Notes: generated by a model from the sequence alone, not told the origin. A stretch of DNA of 64,000 nucleotides from Saprospiraceae bacterium UBA1994 (GCA_002335865.1 DDCY01000012.1:124001-188000); one strand, 5' to 3'. Counted from the stretch's first letter, positions 34,950 to 44,742 are shown. Numbers and translations are program-made.

Positions 34950-36935
34950 CTATACTCTCTCATCTGGACTCGGCACCTCGTCGATGGAAGGATTTTCTGG
35001 TACTTTAGGTTGATTTGGAACTATAGGCTTGTTTTTATCCTCAAATGGTGAATCTCCGATCAATCTAGCTACATCAGATTTCGTCAATACTTCTTTGTCC
35101 AATAGTGCCGCAGCTAACAAGTGCAGTTCTTTATTTTTTTCCTCGAGTAACGATTGCGCTCTATCGTATTGCTGATCTATCATTTTACGACATTCCTGAT
35201 CAATCAATCTGGCTGTGTCATCAGAATAGGGCTTACTATATTGGTCCTGTTGCATACCATAGAATGATACGTTACCTACCTTTTCATTCATACCATATAT
35301 GGCTACCATGGAGTAGGCCATCTTAGTTACTTGATCGAGATCAGATTGAGCTCCAGTCGATATCTTATTGAAGATATTCTTCTCTGCGGCTCTACCACCC
35401 ATTGTCATGCACATCCGATCTAGCAATGCTTCTGTACGAGTAATGTACTCTTCCTTAGGAAGATATTGAGCATAACCGAGTGTACCCATTCCTCTAGGGA
35501 CGATTGTCACTTTTACCAAAGGACTAGCATGTTCTAGGTACCACCCACATATAGCATGTCCTGCCTCATGGTAGGCTATGATTTCTTTCTCATGCGGTGC
35601 TATAAGTTTGTTTTTCTTTTCTAATCCACCTATTACCCTATCTAAAGCGTAGTTGAAATCATTCATATCTACTTCTGCCTTTCCACGACGTGCGGCGATC
35701 AGTGCAGCCTCGTTACATACGTTTGCGATTTCGGCTCCTGCAAATCCAGGTGTCATCTCTGCTAATTCATATGGCGACATTGTTTCACTTCTCTTAATAT
35801 TTTTTAGGTGAACCTTGAATATTGCCTCCCTTCCTTTTAAATCTGGTCTATCGATACCGATCTGTCTGTCAAACCTACCTGGACGCATCAAAGCAGAATC
35901 AAGGATGTCAGGACGGTTAGTTGCAGCCATAAGAATTACACCTTTATCAGTGCTAAATCCATCCATCTCAACTAGTAATTGATTTAGAGTGTTTTCACGC
36001 TCATCGTTACCACCCTGCACTGCTCCTTTACCTCTAGCTCTACCAATTGCATCGATCTCATCTATGAAGATGATACATGGTGCTTTTTCTCTTGCTTGCT
36101 TGAATAGATCTCTTACTCGAGACGCTCCTACTCCGACAAACATTTCTACGAAGTCAGATCCAGAGATAGAAAAGAAAGGTACTTCTGCTTCTCCAGCAAC
36201 AGCTTTGGCTAATAAAGTTTTTCCGGTACCGGGAGGCCCCACAAGGAGTACTCCTTTTGGTATCTTACCACCTAGGGCAGTATATTTTTTCGGATTCTTT
36301 AGGAAGTCCACTACCTCCATTACTTCTTCCTTAGCTTCATTAAGGCCTGCTACATCAGCAAATGTGACGTTAACCTTAGAATCTTTATTGTCAAATAGAG
36401 TAGCCTTTGACTTTCCAATATTGAATATTTGTCCGCCTCCTGGGCCTCCGCCCCCACTAACTTTTTTCATGATGAATAACCAAATAGCCACCAAGATGAA
36501 TAATGGAAGTAACCAACTCATTATCGGTGCCAACCAATTGGTCTTAGTTTCCATTTTATACGGAACTGCATATCCTGATTCCTTAAGATTTTGCATTTTC
36601 TCAAGGAAAAAAGCCATATCCCCAATCTCAAATTGATATTGTGGTTGATTGACAGCATAACTGCTTTCTTGGTAGTCAGGCATATCAGTCTTTAAAGCAT
36701 CTGGAGTAAGATATACATGAGCTATCTGCTTATTGATGACATCCACCCTCTCTACCTTGTTACCAGCAACTTTTTCTTCGAACTCAGTATATGAGATGTT
36801 CTTAGTGCTGTTGTTCATCATTACAGACATATTGATACCCAATATGACAAGTATAATGATACCATAAATCCAATACGAGTTGAAGTTTACCTTGTTAGGG
36901 GTCTTTTGTGGATCTTTATTTTCGTTATCACTCAT
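34950..36935 (-). CDS. ftsH: ATP-dependent zinc metalloprotease FtsH
   Basis: FtsH is the membrane-bound AAA+ protease that degrades misfolded membrane proteins and selected regulators. The 661-residue protein has two N-terminal membrane helices (about residues 19-40 and 130-155), a periplasmic loop between them, Walker A GPPGTGKTLLAK, Walker B CIIFIDEIDAIG, the second region of homology ATNRPDILDSALMRPGRFDR, and the zinc site AYHEAGHAICG. The C-terminal tail is proline- and acid-rich. It follows rsfS on the same strand, the usual Bacteroidota order. Confidence 0.98.
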   Translation of the reverse strand: MSDNENKDPQKTPNKVNFNSYWIYGIIILVILGINMSVMMNNSTKNISYTEFEEKVAGNKVERVDVINKQIAHVYLTPDALKTDMPDYQESSYAVNQPQYQFEIGDMAFFLEKMQNLKESGYAVPYKMETKTNWLAPIMSWLLPLFILVAIWLFIMKKVSGGGGPGGGQIFNIGKSKATLFDNKDSKVNVTFADVAGLNEAKEEVMEVVDFLKNPKKYTALGGKIPKGVLLVGPPGTGKTLLAKAVAGEAEVPFFSISGSDFVEMFVGVGASRVRDLFKQAREKAPCIIFIDEIDAIGRARGKGAVQGGNDERENTLNQLLVEMDGFSTDKGVILMAATNRPDILDSALMRPGRFDRQIGIDRPDLKGREAIFKVHLKNIKRSETMSPYELAEMTPGFAGAEIANVCNEAALIAARRGKAEVDMNDFNYALDRVIGGLEKKNKLIAPHEKEIIAYHEAGHAICGWYLEHASPLVKVTIVPRGMGTLGYAQYLPKEEYITRTEALLDRMCMTMGGRAAEKNIFNKISTGAQSDLDQVTKMAYSMVAIYGMNEKVGNVSFYGMQQDQYSKPYSDDTARLIDQECRKMIDQQYDRAQSLLEEKNKELHLLAAALLDKEVLTKSDVARLIGDSPFEDKNKPIVPNQPKVPENPSIDEVPSPDERV

Positions 36936-37061
36936 TTTTTCTTTTATTTTCAGACTTAAGCCAATATAAACTTGACGTAAACCTTATATCAATCGCTAAT
37001 AGCAATGGCATTTCCAAAGCCTTAACACTTTTAACGGTCGAATCGTTTAGCCTGCTAATTA

Positions 37062-37448
37062 TTATAAGTTAGTATATTCAATAATTTCTGCATCATTCCA
37101 CAGATCTTCCAAATCATAAAACTGACGAGTCTCTGGGTAAAATATATGTACAACTGTATTAAAATAATCCACTAATACCCATTTGGCATTGATCATACCT
37201 TCTCTATTATCAGGGATAACGCCTAGTTCATCTTTTACTCGCTTGATGACATTTCCGGCTAAGGCACTTACTTGCGTAGTAGAGTCACCTTCGCAAATAA
37301 TAAAAAAGTCAGCCGGAGCTTCAGCGAGATTACGTAAATCTAGAGACACTATATTTTTACCCTTAATATCCTGTATTGCATCTATGATTAGAGGATTGAG
37401 CTCTTCTATATCTTGCTGAATTTTATCAGCGATTTCGGATCGTTTCAA
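37062..37448 (-). CDS. rsfS: Ribosomal silencing factor RsfS
   Basis: RsfS binds uL14 on the large ribosomal subunit and blocks subunit joining when nutrients run short. The 128-residue protein shows the family core: DIKGKNIVSLDLRNL, then ADFFIICEGDSTTQVSALAGNV and the late WVLVDYFNTVVHIFYPETRQFYDLEDLW. Length is normal. It is divergent from birA and followed by ftsH 126 bases later, a conserved arrangement in the phylum. Confidence 0.95.
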   Translation of the reverse strand: MKRSEIADKIQQDIEELNPLIIDAIQDIKGKNIVSLDLRNLAEAPADFFIICEGDSTTQVSALAGNVIKRVKDELGVIPDNREGMINAKWVLVDYFNTVVHIFYPETRQFYDLEDLWNDAEIIEYTNL

Positions 37449-37491
37449 ATATCTTATTTTTGTTGACCAAAGTAACGTCTATTTAAAGTAT

Positions 37492-37499
37492 CAAAGTTA
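37492..37499 (-). promoter_or_regulatory. rsfS: Candidate -7 box for rsfS
   Basis: On the minus strand these bases read TAACTTTG, an exact TAnnTTTG match 43 bases before the rsfS ATG. A CAA at 37516-37518 (TTG on the minus strand) gives a 16-base spacer, slightly short. An AAACAATTGTTT palindrome at 37499-37510 lies in the shared rsfS/birA region. Confidence 0.45.
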
Positions 37500-37512
37500 A
37501 ACAATTGTTTCG

Positions 37513-38265
37513 ATGCAACGCTCCATTATTATAGGTCGCCCCACCATTACCTTCGATACTATCGATTCGACTAATGATTACGCTATTTCATTAGTATCAA
37601 ATAGCAATCCAAACGAGGGAACTGTCATATGGGCGCAATATCAGAGTAAGGGTCGCGGACAGATTGGCAGTAATTGGAGTGCGGATCCAGGAGTGAGTCT
37701 ACTAATGTCAGTCATATTGAAACCTAGATTCTTGATGGCCTATCAGCAGTTTACACTCAATATATTGGCTTCATTAGCCGTAAGATCTGCCTTGGCAAGC
37801 TATGATATAGATACACATATCAAGTGGCCCAACGATATATACATAGATCGCAAAAAGATTTGTGGTATACTCATCCAGAATGTGTTACAAGGGAAGGGTA
37901 TTAAAAATGCTATCTTGGGCATAGGTCTCAATGTCAATCAAGATCATTTTGACCTACCATTGCCCAATCCAACATCTATGAGAATGGTGTCTGGTACCGT
38001 GTTTGATATTGCAGACGTAAAATCTACGGTTTGTATACATTTACAAGAGTATTACCACCGATTGATGGAAGATGGTTTTGAGTTGCTGAAGGAAGAATAT
38101 GTGGAATTACTATATCTCAAGGATGAGGTTAGTGAATATGAAATCGACGAGGAAGTGGTAAAAGGTAAAATACTTGGAATAACAGATATTGGAAAATTGC
38201 AATTGGAGATGGATGGAGGACTAAGGAAATTTAATTTTAGGGAGTTAAAGTATTTGCATAAATAG
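37513..38265 (+). CDS. birA: Biotin--[acetyl-CoA-carboxylase] ligase
   Basis: BirA activates biotin with ATP and attaches it to the carboxyl carrier protein. The 250-residue length shows this is the short class without the N-terminal DNA-binding domain, so it cannot act as a biotin repressor. The catalytic core has FDTIDSTNDYA, the biotinyl-AMP loop GRGQIGSNW, LLMSVILKP, and the KWPNDIYIDRKKICGIL lysine segment. A short C-terminal SH3-like cap follows (KGKILGITDIGKLQLEMDGG). Confidence 0.95.
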   Translation: MQRSIIIGRPTITFDTIDSTNDYAISLVSNSNPNEGTVIWAQYQSKGRGQIGSNWSADPGVSLLMSVILKPRFLMAYQQFTLNILASLAVRSALASYDIDTHIKWPNDIYIDRKKICGILIQNVLQGKGIKNAILGIGLNVNQDHFDLPLPNPTSMRMVSGTVFDIADVKSTVCIHLQEYYHRLMEDGFELLKEEYVELLYLKDEVSEYEIDEEVVKGKILGITDIGKLQLEMDGGLRKFNFRELKYLHK

Positions 38266-38427
38266 ATGAATTATATTCATACAAAGGGCTTTATTCTATT
38301 TATTAATAAAATTATATTTTCATAGATATAAAGTACAATTAGAAGAAAAATATGCTGGACGTAGCTTTTACTAAACGTATAAACAATCAATAAATTTCTT
38401 TGTTTCTAATAGTAGAAAACACTCAAC

Positions 38428-39672
38428 ATGAAAGCGACTATACTCACTATAGGTGACGAATTACTAATAGGACAAATCATCGATACTAATGCGGCTTGGA
38501 TGTCACAAAAATTGACCGCTCTAGGTATCTCAGTGTTAGAGAGAATTACTGTACCTGATGAGCATGGTCCGATAGTAGAAGGAATAAGATATTGCCTCAG
38601 AAAGTCGGATATAGTACTAATAACTGGTGGACTTGGTCCTACCAAAGATGATATCACTAAATTGTCTATAGCTGACTATCTAGGTGTAGGTATGGAGTTT
38701 CATAAAGAAGTGTTCGATAGAATTAAAGCCATATTTGCTCCTAGAGATATACCGTTGACTGACGCTCATAAAGATCAATGTTATCTTCCTGAAAATGTAG
38801 AGATATTGACTAATACTATGGGTACTGCTCCTGGAATGCTTTGGCAGCATGAAGGAAAGCAAATCGTTTCGATGCCAGGCGTTCCGTATGAGATGAAGGC
38901 TATTATGACAGAGCATCTTCTGCCGCGATTAGCACAAAATCCAGATCGGAAAGTGATACTTCACAAGACGATAATGACAGCTGGTATGGGCGAATCTAGT
39001 ATCGCAGATAAGATTGAAGATATAGTTGATGGATTTGATGAGGACGTAAGTATAGCCTACTTACCTGGATTAGCGCAAGTAAGGTTGCGTATTACTGCCA
39101 AAGGCGATAATGAATCAGTATTGCAATCCAAATTGGATAAAGCTGTAGAATTAGTACGCGATAGAGTAAGTGATTTAGTATTTGGGTATGATGAGATCAC
39201 ATTGCAAGAAGCCTTACAACAGATGTGTATTGATCGTGGACTGACTGTAGGTACAGCGGAGAGTTGTACAGGTGGCCATGTATCTCATTTGATTACGTCC
39301 ATCTCTGGATCATCTGCTTATTATAAAGGGTCGGCGATTACCTATTGCAATGCACTCAAGCAGAAGATGCTCGGTGTAAAAGCTGAGACGCTCGAAGCAT
39401 ATGGAGCAGTCAGTGAACAAGTGGTAGAAGAGATGGTAAAAGGCGCATTAGATCTTTTAGATGTAGATATCGCTGTGGCACTTTCTGGTGTAGCTGGACC
39501 CAAGGGTGGCTCTACAGAAAAACCTGTGGGTACTGTATGTATCGCAGTTGGTACACATGGTATATTAGAGACACGAACTATATTGTCTTCTAAGGATCGC
39601 AGTAAAAACATTGCTTATGCTAGTAACCAGGCATTGAATATGCTAAGAAAATACGTTTTGCAGGCTAAATAA
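38428..39672 (+). CDS. cinA: CinA family nicotinamide-nucleotide amidohydrolase
   Basis: CinA hydrolyses NMN to nicotinate mononucleotide and has an ADP-ribose pyrophosphatase-type N-terminal domain. The 414-residue protein has both parts: an N-terminal MoCF-like domain with TIGDELLIGQIIDTNAAWMS and ITGGLGPTKDDITK, and a C-terminal amidohydrolase domain with GTAESCTGGHVSHLI, SAYYKGSAITY and VALSGVAGPKGGS. Length matches the two-domain form. It probably acts in NAD salvage; the older link to competence is weak. dprA, a true competence gene, is about 5 kb away and not in the same operon. Confidence 0.95.
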   Translation: MKATILTIGDELLIGQIIDTNAAWMSQKLTALGISVLERITVPDEHGPIVEGIRYCLRKSDIVLITGGLGPTKDDITKLSIADYLGVGMEFHKEVFDRIKAIFAPRDIPLTDAHKDQCYLPENVEILTNTMGTAPGMLWQHEGKQIVSMPGVPYEMKAIMTEHLLPRLAQNPDRKVILHKTIMTAGMGESSIADKIEDIVDGFDEDVSIAYLPGLAQVRLRITAKGDNESVLQSKLDKAVELVRDRVSDLVFGYDEITLQEALQQMCIDRGLTVGTAESCTGGHVSHLITSISGSSAYYKGSAITYCNALKQKMLGVKAETLEAYGAVSEQVVEEMVKGALDLLDVDIAVALSGVAGPKGGSTEKPVGTVCIAVGTHGILETRTILSSKDRSKNIAYASNQALNMLRKYVLQAK

Positions 39673-39674
39673 GT

Positions 39675-39682
39675 TAACTTTG
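39675..39682 (+). promoter_or_regulatory. Candidate -7 box for the E2 gene
   Basis: TAACTTTG is an exact TAnnTTTG match ending 60 bases before the E2 ATG. A TTTG at 39657-39660 gives only a 14-base spacer, so the -33 assignment is doubtful. Confidence 0.35.
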
Positions 39683-39742
39683 TTATCGATTTTGGAGATG
39701 ATACGAAGTTGACCAATTTTGAAATAAACATAAACTGAATAT

Positions 39743-41077
39743 ATGGCTAAAGTAGAGTTAATCATGCCAAAAATGGGCGAAAGTATCATGGAAGCGACTA
39801 TCCTCAATTGGACTAAAAGTGTAGGTGATACGATTGATTTAGATGAGACTGTACTCGAGATAGCTACGGACAAAGTAGACTCCGAAATACCATCACCTGT
39901 AGTAGGAGTACTATCTGAAATATTGTTTGAAGTAGATGCCGTAGTGCCAATTGGTACTGTGATCGCTATAATAGCTACAGAAGGAGAAAGTGCATCTCCA
40001 TCCGCTAGCGTTTCAGTGACAGCGTCACCAGCAGCAGCGCAAGCAGCAGCTGTAAAAGCAGCAGTAGTACCAGCGGCTTCGGCTAATGTAGCATCCTCAA
40101 GCAATGGAGTAGGCGATAGTAAGAGATTCTACTCTCCCTTAGTGAAAAATATTGCGGCATCAGAAGGAATAGCATTATCTGAACTAGAATCTGTACCCGG
40201 TTCAGGGGCTAAAGGCAGAGTAACTAAAAAAGATTTGCTAGCATATGTAGTAAATAGATCTGGAGCACCAACGACCTCGGTAGCTGGACCAGCGGTAGTA
40301 AAGACTGTGTCAGCTCCAAAAGCATCAACAAATGTATCAACTGCATCAAGTAATGTTAGTGCGACAGGCAATGTTGAGATCATTGAGATGGATCGTATGC
40401 GTAAGTTGATAGCTGACCATATGGTAATGAGTAAACATACGTCTCCTCACGTAACATCATTCGTAGAGGCTGATGTAACTAACTTAGTGAATTGGAGAAA
40501 CTCTGTAAAAGGAGAATTTATAAAGAATCATGGAGAGAAAATTACGTTTACTCCTATATTCATAGAAGCAGTAGTGAAAGCGATAAAGGACTTTCCAGGT
40601 GTAAATGCATCAGTAGATGGTACAAGCATCATTATGAAAAAGGATATCAATATAGGAATGGCAGCGGCTCTACCTAGTGGTAATTTAATAGTACCAGTAA
40701 TTAAAAATGCAGATACTCTCAATATGGTAGGTCTTACTAAGAAAGTAAATGACTTAGCCGGTAGAGCGAGAACAAATAATTTGTCTCCAAATGAAATACA
40801 AGGGGGAACATTTACAATGACGAACGTAGGTACATTTGGAAATGTGATGGGTACACCTATCATCAATCAACCTCAAGTAGCTATATTAGCAGTAGGAGCC
40901 ATCCGCAAAAAACCAGCAGTAGTAGAAACAGAATATGGAGACGTCATAGCTATCAGGCAGATGATGTTTTTATCACTATCGTACGACCATAGAGTTGTAG
41001 ATGGCATGCTTGGAGGATCCTTCCTCAAGAGGATAGCTGACTACCTTGAACAGTTCGATGTAGATCAGAAAATATAA
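39743..41077 (+). CDS. Dihydrolipoamide acyltransferase (E2) of a 2-oxoacid dehydrogenase complex
   Basis: E2 carries the swinging lipoyl arm and transfers the acyl group to CoA. The 444-residue protein has one lipoyl domain (residues 1-75) with the lipoylated K44 in EIATDKVDS, an alanine/serine-rich flexible linker (about 80-128), a peripheral subunit-binding domain (about 130-172, FYSPLVKNIAASEG) and a catalytic domain ending in SYDHRVVDG with H416 and D420. It may partner the fused E1 encoded at 51359-53428; that E1 type and the E2 sequence fit branched-chain 2-oxoacid dehydrogenase, but pyruvate or 2-oxoglutarate cannot be excluded. Its stop overlaps the next start in TAATG. Confidence 0.92.
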   Translation: MAKVELIMPKMGESIMEATILNWTKSVGDTIDLDETVLEIATDKVDSEIPSPVVGVLSEILFEVDAVVPIGTVIAIIATEGESASPSASVSVTASPAAAQAAAVKAAVVPAASANVASSSNGVGDSKRFYSPLVKNIAASEGIALSELESVPGSGAKGRVTKKDLLAYVVNRSGAPTTSVAGPAVVKTVSAPKASTNVSTASSNVSATGNVEIIEMDRMRKLIADHMVMSKHTSPHVTSFVEADVTNLVNWRNSVKGEFIKNHGEKITFTPIFIEAVVKAIKDFPGVNASVDGTSIIMKKDINIGMAAALPSGNLIVPVIKNADTLNMVGLTKKVNDLAGRARTNNLSPNEIQGGTFTMTNVGTFGNVMGTPIINQPQVAILAVGAIRKKPAVVETEYGDVIAIRQMMFLSLSYDHRVVDGMLGGSFLKRIADYLEQFDVDQKI

Positions 41078-43362
41078 TGAAACATATATTTCTTTGTATT
41101 ACCGGAGCTTTAAGTATTATTTTATTGACAATAATCTTTTCTTCTTGTGGATCAAGTAATTTGCTTGTAGAAGATACTGTTTTAGTCAATGTTCAGTCCT
41201 ATGTTAGAGGCTTAGACGGACAGGCAGAGAAGTACTTCAAAGCAGAAAAATACAGAGAGGCCCTTGAGCTTTATAAAGGACTCAAAAGCACAAAAGAAAA
41301 TTTGCTTTATAAAGGTATTGCCGCGTATCATGTTGGAGAAATAGATCTTTCACTCAGGTCCCTTATCGATTCCTATAGCAATGGAAATCGTGACAAGAGA
41401 TTATATGTTTATATGGCCGATAATTACTTGACTCAAGGCAAGTATGAACAGGCTACTAGTTTTTATAAAAATTATTTGCGATTTATAGATAAAGATTCTC
41501 CAGAGAGAAATGAGACAATCCATAAGATCAAAAGATGTGGATTTGCCAAAGACTACAAATATGTAGATCAAAGAGCATTTGTAGAGAATCTAGGGGAATC
41601 AGTGAATACTATATATGATGAATTATCAGCATTGCAGAGCCCTGGTAACCCCAATAAATATTACTTTTCATCTAATAGAAATGGTAGTACAGGAGGACTA
41701 AGATCTGAGGATGGTACTAAGGATAATATCTATGGCTCATATTCATCTGATATGTATGCAATAGAAACTACAGGAGGTAATTGGAATTTTGTTTCAAGTA
41801 TCGATCCTGTTCTCAATACACCAAGACATGATATTATTCAAGATTTTAGTAGGGGTGGAGAAATTCTCTATTATCTTAAAACTAATGATTTTAAAGAAGG
41901 ATCTTTTCTGACAGATACTTTTAGAATAGACAGAGAACTAGTAAAATTTCCTAGAGTAATGCAATGTCCTATAGTAGGAGATTTGGGCGATAGAGATATT
42001 CGGGTCTTTGACGATAATACATACCTATTCTCAAGTATTAGAAAAGGAGGTTATGGTGGATATGATCTCTATTTTCTTACTAAAGAAGACGGAGTTTGGT
42101 CTGATCCGATTAATTTGGGTCCTGAGATTAATAGCTCTTTTGACGAAATCACACCATACTTAACTAGTAATGGTAGTAAGCTATATTTTAGTTCTAATAG
42201 AATTAATAGTATGGGTGGATATGATGTCTACGAATCAGACTTTGGATTAGAGACAAGCAAATGGTCAAAACCAGCTAATCTCGGATTGCCGATCAATTCT
42301 TCTAGAGATGATATATACTTTAGATTAGCCGCAGATGGTTTATCTGGAATGATGTCATCTAACAGAGTAGAGTCTATGGGTGGGCATGATTTATTTATGG
42401 TATATTTTAAAAATCAGATTCAAGATCAAATGAATCTGATTTATACTGTACCTTTTCTCAAAGTAAGAGAAAGTAAACTTTTGGAAGAAGTCTCGAAAGC
42501 TGAAGAAATAGCGATTGCAAAAGAGGATAAAAAGGATTCAATAGGTGTAATTATAGAATCAGAAGAAGAAGTCGTAGTAGAAGCAGAGGAGAAGAAAGAT
42601 TATTCAGGAATGAAAAAAAGGGAGGTGGTAATTGCTTCATTATTATACGGTGCATCTGAGAATATTATAAATCCTCAGAATCTGACCCAACTTAATAGAG
42701 TAATAGAAACACTTAAAATTTTTCCTGAAGCGAGTGTAGAAATAACAGGCCATGCAGTGAAAGAAGGTCTACCAGAATTTGATCTTTATTTTTCAATTAA
42801 AAGAGCTGAAAAGGCAGCCGATTACCTCAAACAGAACGGAATTTCTTCAAATAGAATTTTTCTGAGAGGTGTAGGTACACAATACAGCATTGTATCCTCA
42901 AGTAACGTAATACTATCCAACAAGTATAACAGAAGATTGGAGCTGAGAATAGTAGCGCCATCTGAAGTCCCTCTTAGGGTTATTTATAATAATCCATCTA
43001 TCCCAGATCAATCTAAAGACAAAAAAGCCAAAAAATTTACTGCTTTTCAATCAGGATTAAAGTATAAGATCTCGCTAATTGCAACTAAGCAAATGTATAA
43101 AGATCCTATTATCAGAATTGAATCTGATGTTATGATAGATAAAGAAATAGGTACTGAAAATTACCAATATACCGTGGGGATATTCGAGACATATTCCCAT
43201 GCGAGATCTGCTAAATCAAGACTGACAAGTACTAATCAGTATAATAGTATTTCTATAGAAACATATATAGATGGTAGAATAGTAGATAGAAATAATATTT
43301 CTAGTCTTCAGTCGAAATATCCTGACCTGATAAATTTTATTAACTATGAAATGTCTAATTAG
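41077..43362 (+). CDS. TPR / beta-propeller / OmpA-like lipoprotein with a C-terminal SPOR-like region
   Basis: The 761-residue product has a lipoprotein-type N terminus (hydrophobic run, then FSSC with C24), TPR helices at about residues 50-160, PD40-type propeller repeats at about 185-460 (for example KLYFSSNRINSMGGYDVYESD), an acidic linker (EEEVVVEAEEKKD), an OmpA-like domain at about 510-635 and a C-terminal segment YTVGIFETYSHARSAKSRL resembling SPOR. The OmpA peptidoglycan triad is altered: V561 replaces Asp, D569 replaces Asn, and R576 is kept. It resembles the PorE-like protein at 27817-29763 in architecture. Its start overlaps the E2 stop by one base. Confidence 0.82.
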   Translation: MKHIFLCITGALSIILLTIIFSSCGSSNLLVEDTVLVNVQSYVRGLDGQAEKYFKAEKYREALELYKGLKSTKENLLYKGIAAYHVGEIDLSLRSLIDSYSNGNRDKRLYVYMADNYLTQGKYEQATSFYKNYLRFIDKDSPERNETIHKIKRCGFAKDYKYVDQRAFVENLGESVNTIYDELSALQSPGNPNKYYFSSNRNGSTGGLRSEDGTKDNIYGSYSSDMYAIETTGGNWNFVSSIDPVLNTPRHDIIQDFSRGGEILYYLKTNDFKEGSFLTDTFRIDRELVKFPRVMQCPIVGDLGDRDIRVFDDNTYLFSSIRKGGYGGYDLYFLTKEDGVWSDPINLGPEINSSFDEITPYLTSNGSKLYFSSNRINSMGGYDVYESDFGLETSKWSKPANLGLPINSSRDDIYFRLAADGLSGMMSSNRVESMGGHDLFMVYFKNQIQDQMNLIYTVPFLKVRESKLLEEVSKAEEIAIAKEDKKDSIGVIIESEEEVVVEAEEKKDYSGMKKREVVIASLLYGASENIINPQNLTQLNRVIETLKIFPEASVEITGHAVKEGLPEFDLYFSIKRAEKAADYLKQNGISSNRIFLRGVGTQYSIVSSSNVILSNKYNRRLELRIVAPSEVPLRVIYNNPSIPDQSKDKKAKKFTAFQSGLKYKISLIATKQMYKDPIIRIESDVMIDKEIGTENYQYTVGIFETYSHARSAKSRLTSTNQYNSISIETYIDGRIVDRNNISSLQSKYPDLINFINYEMSN

Positions 43363-43479
43363 GTTTAGGACTGTAAATTAAATAGATTTTAAATAACTAT
43401 TGAAAGTTCTAATACCTTTTATCTTTAGATGGGAATTTCAGATATAATTGTAATTTTTTCAATTAGCAAAAAGAAACTT

Positions 43480-44661
43480 ATGAAGTTATTCTTAATCACA
43501 ATAGGGCTATTTGCTAGTGTATCAATATTTGCACAAGAAGTTGATAGTATAAGATTTATTCTAGCAGACTTGACTAAGGCACAAGTGCAAGCAACTAATG
43601 CTGATAAAATAATTTTCGTTGATGCCTATACCACTTGGTGTGGGCCCTGTAAAATGATGGATCGTACTACATTCAAAGATGAGGAAGTTGCCAAATTCTA
43701 CAATGATAATTTTGTAAACCTTAAGATGGACATGGAAAAAGGCAAAGGGCCAACTTTTGCGCAAAAGCATTCTGTGCGAGGATATCCATCTCTTTTGTTT
43801 TTGAATGCTAGGGGAGATCTTGTACACCGTTCTTTGGGTTTTCAAGATGAAAAAAGATTCTTAAAATTAGGTCAGTCTGCTTCTGATCCAAGCCAACAAG
43901 TAATCACATTGCAAAATCGATTCGAATCAGGTGAGAAAGATCAAAAATTCTTACTTAATTATGCCGATGCACTAACTATGGCTGGTATGAGTGGGTATGA
44001 TGAAGTGACACAGGCTTATATTGAACAAGAGAAAAATTGGAACACTTCAAAGAATATAAAAGTGTTATTTGATTACTCAAAGGCATCGCTCGATTCTAAA
44101 CTTTTTCAATATATGATTGCTAATAAAGATCTGTTTGAAGCCGAAATAGGTATGCAGAAAGTAGAGGATAAAATCTCTTTTGCTGCTAGTTCGGATGTAA
44201 GGTCAAAGCAAGTAGATACTACAGATAAAGAGGCACTGACAACTCACTTTGCTAAGTACTTTGGTGTAGATCATGCAGATGAAAGAGCTATCGGATACTA
44301 TCTCAATAATCTTATGTATTCGCCAGGAGAAATCAACGAACAGAAGTACTTGGCTGATGTTCAATTATTTATGGCTAGTAATCCCGCTCTTAGTTTTAAG
44401 AGCCTCAATGCACACGCTTGGAGAATTTATGAATTGAGTGATGATAGGTTATTGTTGGCTCAAGCAGAATCATGGATCAATAAGTCTATTGAACAAGAAA
44501 AAAATTCTTTTAATCTTGATACTAAGGCATCTATACTGTACAAGTTAGGGAAGAAAAATGAAGCTTTGAAGGCCGCGGAAGAATCTGTTAAATTGGCAGG
44601 AGAAGAGGGTAGTGACCCTAGTGCGACGGAAGAGCTGATATCGAAAATCAAGGCGATGTAG
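43480..44661 (+). CDS. Exported thioredoxin-family protein
   Basis: I place the start at the ATG at 43480, because it begins a clean signal peptide (MKLFLITIGLFASVSIFAQ); an in-frame ATG at 43429 would put 17 extra residues before it. The mature protein has a thioredoxin fold with the active site WCGPC (C54 and C57) followed by KMMDRTTFKDEEV, and cis-proline in RGYPSLLFLN near residue 101. The C-terminal 250 residues are helical and resemble tetratricopeptide-like repeats (ALKAAEESVKLAGEEG at the end). It is probably a periplasmic reductase or disulfide-handling protein of the DUF255/TlpA-like kind. A terminator follows. Confidence 0.88.
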   Translation: MKLFLITIGLFASVSIFAQEVDSIRFILADLTKAQVQATNADKIIFVDAYTTWCGPCKMMDRTTFKDEEVAKFYNDNFVNLKMDMEKGKGPTFAQKHSVRGYPSLLFLNARGDLVHRSLGFQDEKRFLKLGQSASDPSQQVITLQNRFESGEKDQKFLLNYADALTMAGMSGYDEVTQAYIEQEKNWNTSKNIKVLFDYSKASLDSKLFQYMIANKDLFEAEIGMQKVEDKISFAASSDVRSKQVDTTDKEALTTHFAKYFGVDHADERAIGYYLNNLMYSPGEINEQKYLADVQLFMASNPALSFKSLNAHAWRIYELSDDRLLLAQAESWINKSIEQEKNSFNLDTKASILYKLGKKNEALKAAEESVKLAGEEGSDPSATEELISKIKAM

Positions 44662-44687
44662 GTATGATAAATGCAAAAAATATATAG

Positions 44688-44718
44688 AAAGGCCATTGAA
44701 GTTAATTCAATGACCTTT
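44688..44718. terminator. Bidirectional terminator between the thioredoxin gene and dprA
   Basis: Arms AAAGGCCATTGAA (44688-44700) and TTCAATGACCTTT (44706-44718) pair over 13 bases with one mismatch around a GTTAA loop, followed by a T run to 44721. It lies between convergent genes. Confidence 0.75.
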
Positions 44719-44742
44719 TTTCTCTTCTAAGGCTACAATACT

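Noticed and set aside
35989..36636. 215-codon antisense frame inside ftsH
   Set aside because: It lies fully within a strongly conserved gene and its translation is rich in Ser, Pro and Ile with no motifs, as expected of an antisense shadow.
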